Positions 14,723 to 20,114 of a stretch of DNA of 20,114 bases are shown here, in pieces. Position 1 is the first letter of the stretch, and every line of letters starts with the position of its first letter. The notes beneath the pieces are model-generated. The model saw nothing but the letters and a program-made list of their open reading frames with translations. It ran no database searches and was not told the DNA's origin. Position numbers and translations under genes: made by a program. The stretch lies in IMG/VR virus record IMGVR_UViG_3300025286_004359, positions 1-20,114 of that record. The stretch is one strand, 5' to 3'. The DNA comes from a virus.

Positions 14723-15000
14723 CGCCTTTTATCCCCTTGTTTCAGATATGGTTTTGTCGTGATTGCAGGCAGCCGCCGGGGCTCAATTGCGGAGCCCAAA
14801 AAGGCCAGTGCCACAATTGCCCCAAAACCGGTCATTTTCCGGCCAAGGTTTGGTGGTTTAAGCGCGTTGTTACAGGGAACCTTTTCCTTGAGGTTCCATG
14901 GGACACGCGCAGGATTTGCCCCGACCTGTTGCACCTGACGGGCTTTTCCGCGCGGTCCGGTCCCGGAAAAACAACAAGACAAAGAAAAAGAGTATCTGCT
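14723..15000. other. Leader region between scaffold and capsid genes, left part
   Basis: 278 bp without a supported gene on either strand. Two hairpins are visible: GGAACC/GGTTCC with a 10-nt loop (about 14877-14898) and TTTTCCG/CGGAAAA with a 13-nt loop (14944-14970). Neither is a clear terminator. The region may hold a promoter or processing site for the capsid message and the promoter of the small plus-strand gene. Confidence 0.4.
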
Positions 15001-15129
15001 GTGAAGAAGTCGGTTTTGATTGTGTTCTGCCTGATCGGGCTTGGTGTTGCGGGCTATTTTATTTTGCCGCTGACCCCGATCCCGGATTATGTCAGTGCGG
15101 TATTTGATCGCGCCGACAAGCTGTTCTAG
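15001..15129 (+). CDS. Small single-pass membrane protein, opposite strand
   Basis: A 42-aa peptide starting at GTG 15001 (VKKSVLIVFCLIGLGVAGYF, then ILPLTPIPDYVSAVFDRADKLF). It has two lysines, then about 18 hydrophobic residues forming a signal-anchor helix, then a short, probably periplasmic tail. AAAGAG lies 8 nt before the GTG as a weak ribosome-binding site. The open frame extends upstream, but that part does not look coding. It is antisense to the late operon, between scaffold and capsid, in the manner of a moron. A small inner-membrane protein expressed from the prophage is plausible; coding status is moderate because the ORF is short. Confidence 0.5.
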   Translation: MKKSVLIVFCLIGLGVAGYFILPLTPIPDYVSAVFDRADKLF

Positions 15130-15155
15130 GCGCAGGACTTGGGCAATTACCTGGG

Positions 15156-15806
15156 CTATTCCCCGGAAAGTCGGGCGAAATCTGCCTGCACCTCGGCCAC
15201 CAGCGCCGGATCGCGATCCCGCCAATAGCGCGGATCATTCATCTTGCGCCGGATTTCGGAGCGAAGGTTTGTATCCCCGGCCCCGCCATCAGCTTTGCCA
15301 AGGGCGGCTTCATCGCCATGGGTCATCATGCGATGCATGGCACGCACACCACCGGCACTTTGACAAAGGGTTTCAAAGGCGGCCTCGGGCAGGTTGGCTT
15401 TGCCCCAACTTTCGATTTTCGGGGCCAGCTTTTTCCAGCTTTCCGCCCCGCCAAACTCGGCCGCCAATGCCGCACGGTCGGTTGCGCGCTGTGCTGCCTG
15501 GTCAAGATCACCCAGAAGCGGTGAAAGAACCTCCCCCGCCAGATCATAAACCAGCTGAGCCTGTGCGTTGCTGAAGCCTGCCGCATGCAGGCGCTCGTTT
15601 AAATCCGTATCAATATCTTCCATGCCATCTGCAAGCGTGATTGCGTAGGCATCCGGTGTTTCAGGCACCAGATCGGCGAGGACTGCGGCGTCCAGTTCGG
15701 GTTCGGGCGCCGGCGTTTCGATATCAGGCCGCTCGGGTGTTTCTGCTGCCTCCGGTGCTTCCGGCGTCTCGGTTTCCGGTGCGAGAAGGTCAGGTTCGGT
15801 TGTCAT
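15156..15806 (-). CDS. Capsid scaffolding protein (T7 gp9-like)
   Basis: A 216-aa protein needed for procapsid assembly and absent from the mature head. The first about 60 residues are strongly acidic and rich in Pro, Glu and Thr (PETETPEAPEAAETPERP). A helical middle follows (LNERLHAAGFSNAQAQLVYDLAGEVLSPLL), then a basic C-terminal helix (DPRYWRDRDPALVAEVQADFARL) of the type that binds coat protein. ATG 15806 has GCGGAG at about 7 nt. It lies directly before the capsid gene in transcription order, which supports the call. Confidence 0.82.
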   Translation of the reverse strand: MTTEPDLLAPETETPEAPEAAETPERPDIETPAPEPELDAAVLADLVPETPDAYAITLADGMEDIDTDLNERLHAAGFSNAQAQLVYDLAGEVLSPLLGDLDQAAQRATDRAALAAEFGGAESWKKLAPKIESWGKANLPEAAFETLCQSAGGVRAMHRMMTHGDEAALGKADGGAGDTNLRSEIRRKMNDPRYWRDRDPALVAEVQADFARLSGE

Positions 15807-15853
15807 GCGAACACTCCGCTAAATGGGGTCAAACTTTGTTTGGGGCGTGTGGT

Positions 15854-15934
15854 GCGAGGTTCCCGCCTTCGCGGGAATGACGTCCGTTCCATGCACCTGT
15901 TTTGGGTACCGTCATCCCCGCGAAGGCGGGGATC
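15854..15934 (+). repeat. REPIN-like repeat doublet between Bbp19-like and scaffold genes
   Basis: A reverse unit (15854-15883) and a forward unit (15909-15934) face each other, with the spacer word GTTCCATGCAC. The right edge overlaps the stop codon of the Bbp19-like gene. Confidence 0.9.
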
Positions 15935-16178
15935 AATCTGCGGCGGAACGCTCCGCCAGCCGCTTGATCTGCAGCACCAGCGCGCGCTTCCCTTCGCGCA
16001 TCCAGATCGCCGCAGTGCTGGCATCCGGTCCAAGGGCTGTGTGCAGAAAATGGCGTTCAAGATCGGCCAGTACCTTTGCCCCGGCGTCACTTTCAAAACA
16101 GGCCTGCCAGTGGTCAGTGCCGTTTTCTGAAAGCGTCTCGTTCTCGGCCTCAAACCAGTCCCATCCGTTACTGCTCAT
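15933..16178 (-). CDS. Bbp19-like phage protein
   Basis: An 81-aa protein with the pattern WQACFESDAGAKVLADLERHF, ALGPDASTAAIWMREGKRALVLQIKRL, which resembles the Bbp19 family named after Bordetella phage BPP-1, found next to portal genes. The function is unknown. ATG 16178 overlaps the portal stop by one base (TGATG) and has GGAGG at 7 nt, which favours it over GTG 16181. Two bases of the stop codon TGA belong to the edge of a palindromic repeat (TGATCCCC), so insertion of the repeat probably set or slightly changed the C-terminus. Confidence 0.7.
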   Translation of the reverse strand: MSSNGWDWFEAENETLSENGTDHWQACFESDAGAKVLADLERHFLHTALGPDASTAAIWMREGKRALVLQIKRLAERSAAD

Positions 16179-17701
16179 CACACAGCCTCCGTGATTTCGG
16201 GTGGCAGGCTTGGCCGTAACAAATGGTCCGGCACGCCAAACTGATCGGCAAGCCAGCGGACCATGACGGGCAAATCAACCTCCGCCAGGGCATCCGGGCC
16301 AAGGGCGGCAATCCGCGACAGCCAATCAAGCGCCTGCCCCGCCTGTACCCGTTTTGGCAGTTGTGCGAGCGGGGCCGCATGACGCAGCACGACAACATCA
16401 CCGTCCAGCGGGATATCAGGAAGCTCGCCAGTTTGGGTCAGGATATAAAGCGCCCGCCTTATCAACGGATAAAGCAATTCCGCCTGCAACCGGCCATAGG
16501 TTGCGCCAAGAAGCCGGGCGTTTTCCGATGCGCGTTCAAGCACCTCGGTCGCGGTCATGCCCGGTTGATCAGTTTGGCCCAGGCGATCAGCGAGCAAGCA
16601 GCGTCGAATGCGATCGCGCAGGTCTGAGAGCACAAGATCAGACACATCAAAGCGCCCCGGTGCCTCAAGCGGTTTGAGCCCGGCTGATCCCACCGCCTTG
16701 GGGATGATGCTGCCCGGCACCAACCGGATGGTTGCCGGGTTCAGAACGCCATCATCATCAGCCTGCCAGATGCCTGTCACCGCGATGGAGGCGTTTTTCA
16801 GCACCAGCTCCACCACCTTGTTGGCGGTCTTGATATCGGGCAGCGCCTTCATCACCGGGGACCGGCCATAAATCTCGCCCGGGGCCTTCATCCAGCGAAA
16901 GGCGATATAGGGCGACACATCAAACCGGTCGCGATAGATCAGATCACTGGCACTGGCGTCGCCGTCTTCGCGAAACACACACAGCTCATAGCCGGTTTTA
17001 CGGTCGGTTGCAGGCAAAACAGCCTCGATCACGGTAATGCGTTTCGGCGCGTCCTTGTCATCGCGATCATCATCGCCAAAGCCCTTTGCCCCCGGCCAGG
17101 TTGCAAGGATTTCCGCGCGGGTGAGTGCCAGTTTGCGAAACACCGCATCCATCTTGCCATCGGATCGTTCTTCAAATGCCAGATCGCGCAACGGCACGGC
17201 GGTAAAGCGCAAAGCAGACGGGCTGTGCAAATCGGCCTTTTCAAGACGCAAACACGCCGTCCCGGCCGTCACCAGATCCAGAAACGCCTGATGCATCTCG
17301 ACCGCAAAGTTGGAGCGATCAAAATGCCCCTGCAAAATCCGAACGGCCCGGCCAAGCTGCTCGGTCAAAGCCTGCCGGTCTGCATTGGCGACATTGCCGC
17401 CCGGTTCCAGCTCAAACCAGCCGCCACCGGGCGGGGTGATTTCGGCCATCAGGCTGGCGGCAAGCTGTTCGACCGCATCCGATGCGGTTGCGTCAAACAC
17501 CCGATCCAGGCGCTTGCCGCCATTGGTCTGGTTGGATGCCGCCGCATTACGCTGTGGCAGGGCAAATTCATAACAATCCTGCCAATGCGCAATCCAGTTA
17601 CGCCTGCGTTCCATCGCCTTTTGAAAACGGGCGCGCAACTGGGTGATATCTGCCCCATCGGTAGCCTTGTCCTCAGTCACAGCCTTTTGCGATTTCGCCA
17701 T
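16178..17701 (-). CDS. Head-to-tail connector / portal protein (T7 gp8-like)
   Basis: A 507-aa portal through which DNA is packaged and ejected. It matches the podovirus head-to-tail connecting family: RRNWIAHWQDCYEFALPQRN, RLDRVFDATASDAVEQLAASLMAEITPPGGGWFEL, PLRDLAFEERSDGKMDAVFRK, YIAFRWMKAPGEIYGRSPVMKALPDIKTAN, and a C-terminal helical region with GMTATEVLERASENARLLGATYGRLQAELLYPLI. The length is close to T7 gp8 (536 aa). The start is ATG 17701 with GGGGGA at 6-7 nt. It begins 2 nt after the stop of the small gene upstream. Confidence 0.93.
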   Translation of the reverse strand: MAKSQKAVTEDKATDGADITQLRARFQKAMERRRNWIAHWQDCYEFALPQRNAAASNQTNGGKRLDRVFDATASDAVEQLAASLMAEITPPGGGWFELEPGGNVANADRQALTEQLGRAVRILQGHFDRSNFAVEMHQAFLDLVTAGTACLRLEKADLHSPSALRFTAVPLRDLAFEERSDGKMDAVFRKLALTRAEILATWPGAKGFGDDDRDDKDAPKRITVIEAVLPATDRKTGYELCVFREDGDASASDLIYRDRFDVSPYIAFRWMKAPGEIYGRSPVMKALPDIKTANKVVELVLKNASIAVTGIWQADDDGVLNPATIRLVPGSIIPKAVGSAGLKPLEAPGRFDVSDLVLSDLRDRIRRCLLADRLGQTDQPGMTATEVLERASENARLLGATYGRLQAELLYPLIRRALYILTQTGELPDIPLDGDVVVLRHAAPLAQLPKRVQAGQALDWLSRIAALGPDALAEVDLPVMVRWLADQFGVPDHLLRPSLPPEITEAV

Positions 17702-17703
17702 GC

Positions 17704-17934
17704 CTATTCCCCCAAAAGGTTCTTGCCACCGCCCGCCTTGGCGATGCGATCCGTCAAAAGCCCGCGATAACTTGTCCCGATCAGGCTGGCCCGACCATAC
17801 CGGCGACGTTCAAGCGCCTCGGTCCGCGCCGTGCGGGCGGCATCTTCGGCACTGGTGTCGTCTTCGGTCGTGGTAGCAGCGGGCTTTGGCCGCGCAACAC
17901 GTGCCGGTTTCGGCGTGGAAAACAGACTTCCCAT
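17704..17934 (-). CDS. Small conserved head-module protein
   Basis: A 76-aa protein with a Pro/Ala-rich N-terminus and the end RRRYGRASLIGTSYRGLL...GGGKNLLGE. This RxGRASxxxTSxxGLL...LLGE ending is one I associate with short proteins encoded just upstream of portal genes in many tailed phages. The function is not known to me. ATG 17934 has GGAGG at 7 nt, and the stop is 2 nt before the portal ATG. Confidence 0.75.
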   Translation of the reverse strand: MGSLFSTPKPARVARPKPAATTTEDDTSAEDAARTARTEALERRRYGRASLIGTSYRGLLTDRIAKAGGGKNLLGE

Positions 17935-17967
17935 CGGGGCCTCCGGGTTTGAAGATCAATATGTGCT

Positions 17968-18082
17968 TTGAGCTTGCGGTTCGGGTTCCCGTACCCGCCT
18001 TCGCGGGCACAGGCTCTGCGCGGGAATGACTTTCGTTCCATGCACTGTTTTGGGCACCGTCATCCCCGCGAAGGCGGGGATC
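17968..18082 (+). repeat. REPIN-like repeat doublet with one nested long unit
   Basis: The flank GAGCTTGCGG leads into a reverse unit in long form (17985-18030, a second hairpin GTACCCGC/GCGGGCAC nested in the loop), the spacer TTTCGTTCCATGCAC, and a forward short unit (18058-18082). Confidence 0.9.
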
Positions 18083-18112
18083 TGGAGCGGCGCGCTCCAT
18101 CACCCCAAACGC

Positions 18113-18146
18113 AAAAACGCCCGCAAGGGTCGGAACCCTGCGGGCG
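18113..18146 (-). terminator. Intrinsic terminator after the 174-aa gene
   Basis: On the minus strand CGCCCGC pairs with GCGGGCG and AGGGT with ACCCT across a one-base bulge, followed by TTTTTGCGTTT. It separates the first two genes of the unit from the portal group. Confidence 0.85.
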
Positions 18147-18193
18147 CATCTGTGGCGTTGATTTGTCTCTTATGTCACACTAAAAAGAACAAA

Positions 18194-18718
18194 TCAAGAA
18201 CATTTTTCAGAAAAAAACACATCGCTGATCTGACCAGGGTTTTCAGCCCGCTGTTGCAGATGGCGATAGAGCTGCCAGGGGGTGACGATCCAGAAGGCCG
18301 AAATGCCCAAAAGGCGTTTGACCAGCTCCACACAGCTCATCGGGCCAAAGCGGACCTTGTGCGCAACCGAGGCCGGATACCGCGCCCAGATGCAGTGAAA
18401 GCCAAGGCCACGATAATAGGCCGCCGGATCAAAGATCGGTGAGTAGCACCAGCTTTCACAACGCACCCGATGGCTTTGCGGATCAAGGCAAATCCATTCC
18501 CCGGCCCGCACCCCCGACACCAGTACAAAGCAATGACGAAATCCCGGTTTCAGGATACGCAACAATCGCTTTTCCGGCGCATCGGCAAAGACGACAAGCA
18601 CCGAAACCTCGCGCCCCGACGCAGATTGATCAGCCCAGTGATCCATCCATGGACCCGCCGATTCCTGCGCCGTTTCGGCGGTTTTGGCCGGTTTGAAAAA
18701 ATTGGTTATATCCCGCAT
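18194..18718 (-). CDS. Unknown phage protein, possible permuted papain-like fold
   Basis: A 174-aa soluble protein, unrecognised at family level. After a variable N-terminus it has VSVLVVFAD, then LKPGFRHCFVLVSGVRAGEWICLDP (about 57-80), later FGPMSCVELVKRLLGISAFWIVTPWQLYRHL (124-154). A His before a strand (H62) and a later Cys at a helix start (C129 in SCVELV) recall permuted papain-like enzymes (LRAT/YiiX type, His first, Cys later). This is only a motif-level resemblance. ATG 18718 overlaps the upstream gene by 13 nt, with no strong ribosome-binding site, suggesting coupling. It ends about 50 nt before a terminator. Confidence 0.7.
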   Translation of the reverse strand: MRDITNFFKPAKTAETAQESAGPWMDHWADQSASGREVSVLVVFADAPEKRLLRILKPGFRHCFVLVSGVRAGEWICLDPQSHRVRCESWCYSPIFDPAAYYRGLGFHCIWARYPASVAHKVRFGPMSCVELVKRLLGISAFWIVTPWQLYRHLQQRAENPGQISDVFFSEKCS

Positions 18719-19146
18719 GGCGACAGGTCCCCACCCAGTTCCACAGCGACATCCTCGTGATGGAAACTTTCGTCTTCCCCGCGTTTGACAATGCCGCGCG
18801 TGATCAACACATTTTCAAGCGCATCAAGGGCCTGTTGCCATAAATCCCCCTTGTCCTTTTCGCGCGGATCGCGGGCATCGGGTTCGCGTTCGACCAGCCC
18901 GAAATATTCCAGTACCTGCAAATGCCGGTCGCCCAGAATGCCCCCCTTTTTAAGGCGCATCACCGCGTTATAAACATCATCAGGGTCACAGGGGCGCACC
19001 ACCTCGCCCGCGTCGGCCACCACACGCGCGCCTTCGATCCTGGCTGTCTGACAGCGCACGAACCAGAACCACGCCTGCCGGGCACTGGAAAAAGGGGTGA
19101 TGTCGCGCGCAGAATGCGGTTTGGGAAAAAGTCGTTGTTCGGTCAC
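18706..19146 (-). CDS. Unknown phage protein, first clear gene of the late unit
   Basis: A 146-aa protein starting at GTG 19146, supported by AGGAGG at 5 nt. Conserved-looking blocks are FSSARQAWFWFVRCQTARIEGARV, RPCDPDDVYNAVMRLKKGG, and HLQVLEYFGLVEREPDARDPREKD followed by LWQQALDALENVLITRGIV. I have the impression of a family restricted to alphaproteobacterial prophages, with no assigned function. The block HLQVLEYFG with a preceding basic helix might be a winged-helix-like segment, but no clear DNA-binding motif is visible. It overlaps the next gene by 13 nt. Confidence 0.75.
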   Translation of the reverse strand: MTEQRLFPKPHSARDITPFSSARQAWFWFVRCQTARIEGARVVADAGEVVRPCDPDDVYNAVMRLKKGGILGDRHLQVLEYFGLVEREPDARDPREKDKGDLWQQALDALENVLITRGIVKRGEDESFHHEDVAVELGGDLSPCGI

Positions 19147-19538
19147 GTCGCCCTCCTGCTAGGTAATGCCTGCTCAATCCACCGGGCCTGCAACCGCACC
19201 TTCACCGCACCAGATCCAGAAAATGGATACAGTTATCCCGCCCGCGCATTTCACAATGCACGCCGGTACGATGAATGGTTTGTGATGTCCCCAAGGGCGG
19301 CTTTCCGCCCGCGCATATCAGCAGCTTTGATCGCCGCCTTGTCAGCCCTCCTTCATCAGGCAAGGCTTACTTCCAGATGCAATTCCGGTGTTGATATGCA
19401 AGCTATAATCCCTTTTTGTTCTCATTGTAAAGGATTAATTTCCTATATTTTTTGAATTCTGCATATACTTTCAATTGAGATCGAACTTATCTATACCCTT
19501 TTCAAGCACCAAGAATATGCGGTCAGTTAGGGAGAAAT
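19147..19538. other. Divergent intergenic region at the head of the late unit
   Basis: 392 bp between the late unit (minus) and the HEPN-like gene (plus). The left part carries the possible small ORF and a GGGCGG-CTTT-CCGCCC hairpin (19295-19310). The right part (about 19385-19530) is strongly AT-rich and contains TATAAT (19404-19409) and TATACT (19464-19469), both candidate plus-strand -10 elements without a convincing -35. The minus-strand late promoter is not identifiable by eye. Confidence 0.4.
19202..19363 (-). CDS. Possible small Cys/His-rich protein
   Basis: A minus-strand frame of about 53 codons ends at TGA 19204-19202 and reads, near its end, ICAGGKPPLGTSQTIHRTG followed by VHCEMRGRDNCIHFLDLVR. 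The HC...C.H arrangement with the earlier Cys could bind zinc. The start is uncertain: TTG 19363 has GGAAG 6 nt upstream, and no ATG is well placed. It ends 55 nt before the GTG of the next gene, in the same orientation. It is too short to be certain, but the residue pattern looks more protein-like than the other frames here. Confidence 0.35.
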   Translation of the reverse strand: MPDEGGLTRRRSKLLICAGGKPPLGTSQTIHRTGVHCEMRGRDNCIHFLDLVR

Positions 19539-20114
19539 ATGATGGATGAGCGCGCACTGGCAAAGGCGCTAGGGAAATTCAATCGAATGGTTACCGCACA
19601 ACAAAAACTTGAGAACAGCAAGTCTAGCGATGACTTGATATCTGCTTGGGAGGATTTTGTGATTGCATCTGGAAGTTTTTATGCGGCCCTAGAACAGGGG
19701 GCAAAAACTTCCCCGCAATCAAACGCTTGGTTCGGTCGGGTAAAAGGTGACCGAAAGAAAGATCCGCTTCTCCAGTACATTCAGCAAGCGCGCAATGCTG
19801 AAGAACATGGAATTGAGAAAATCTCTAAACCATCAAATAGTGCAATTGCGCTGAGATCGGCTGGTGACGAAGTCCATATTAGCTCGAACGGCAACGGAAA
19901 CTGGGAAGTAACGTACGCATCGGGAAATGTGCATTTCCCCAACGATGAGATTTCTTTGCAACCTGTTACCAATAGAGGGAAATCATATCCGCCCCCCAAA
20001 GAGCATGCAGGTGTCCAAATTACAGACCGTAGACCTAGAGAGTTGGCACATCTAGCTCTTAGGTATTTTTCTACGATGATTGAAGAGGCCAAACTTCTAG
20101 TACAACAGGGTTAG
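19539..20114 (+). CDS. HEPN-like protein, candidate ribonuclease
   Basis: A 191-aa protein, complete to TAG at the window edge. ATG 19539 follows GGGAG closely. Residues 5-55 and 75-90 look like the long helices of a HEPN bundle, and ARNAEEHGI contains R85-N86-x3-H90, the R(N)x4-6H motif that forms the RNA-cutting site in HEPN RNases. SPQSNAWFGRVKGDRKKDPLLQYIQQ just before it is, as I recall, conserved in a widespread family of small uncharacterised proteins. The C-terminal 90 residues look beta-rich (VHISSNGNGNWEVTYASGNVHF) and then helical. Its DNA is more AT-rich than the late operon, suggesting a cargo gene. A role as toxin or phage-defence effector is inference from the motif alone. Confidence 0.75.
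   Translation: MMDERALAKALGKFNRMVTAQQKLENSKSSDDLISAWEDFVIASGSFYAALEQGAKTSPQSNAWFGRVKGDRKKDPLLQYIQQARNAEEHGIEKISKPSNSAIALRSAGDEVHISSNGNGNWEVTYASGNVHFPNDEISLQPVTNRGKSYPPPKEHAGVQITDRRPRELAHLALRYFSTMIEEAKLLVQQG

Noticed and set aside
15803-16153. Minus-strand ORFs reading MERTSFPRRREP or similar at several places
   Set aside because: The same peptide arises at each repeat doublet from the spacer CATGGAAC and the adjoining unit; it is not a gene family.
18922-19455. 177-aa plus-strand ORF
   Set aside because: It starts antisense inside a well-supported minus-strand gene and runs through the divergent intergenic region without any recognisable pattern.

Overview
The window is most of the virion-assembly and lysis half of a prophage of the short-tailed (podovirus, T7-like) type, in a GC-rich alphaproteobacterial chromosome. 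A Rhodospirillales host resembling Thalassospira is my impression from protein style and dispersed repeats; no marker gene proves it. Apart from three plus-strand genes, everything from about 19.4 kb down to 1.3 kb lies on the minus strand and reads as one late transcription unit.

Layout in the direction of transcription (right to left). A possible Cys/His-rich small ORF (19202-19363) precedes two head-end proteins of unknown function (18706-19146 and 18194-18718) and a small conserved protein (17704-17934). Next come the head-to-tail connector/portal (16178-17701), a Bbp19-like protein (15933-16178), the scaffold (15156-15806), the major capsid protein (13907-14722) and a small head-associated protein (13486-13761). 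Three tail-collar paralogues follow (12890-13390, 12202-12804, 11609-12115), then the adaptor (10964-11542), nozzle (8844-10772), a candidate internal virion protein (8404-8844), a tail fibre (6977-8380), a second fibre/spike (5815-6921), a candidate small terminase (5498-5809) and the large terminase (3302-4816). After these sit a secreted small protein (2710-3015), a membrane coiled-coil protein (2247-2570), a SleB-type cell-wall hydrolase (1780-2250) and a 3-TM holin (1280-1768). This is the T7 gene 8-9-10-11-12-(14)-17-18-19 order plus a lysis cassette. No counterparts of the large T7 ejection proteins gp15 and gp16 are present where they would be expected.

Outside or interrupting the operon are a 311-aa protein of unknown function at the left edge, with an operator-like array at its promoter (1-936); a plus-strand GIY-YIG nuclease (5029-5319) between the terminase genes; a 42-aa plus-strand membrane peptide (15001-15129) between capsid and scaffold; and at the right edge an AT-richer plus-strand gene carrying an R-N-x3-H motif typical of HEPN ribonucleases (19539-20114).

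Two non-coding themes stand out. First, palindromic repeats of the GTCATTCCCGC...GCGGGAATCC type occur at five gene junctions. Four are about 100-bp head-to-head doublets (REPIN-like); the fifth is a pair of triplets bracketing the GIY-YIG gene, which together resemble a self-contained mobile element. Second, intrinsic-terminator-like hairpins recur on the coding strand, several directly against the ribosome-binding site of the next gene and one inside the nozzle gene. They may set step-down expression after the capsid gene, as T-phi does in T7, or require antitermination.
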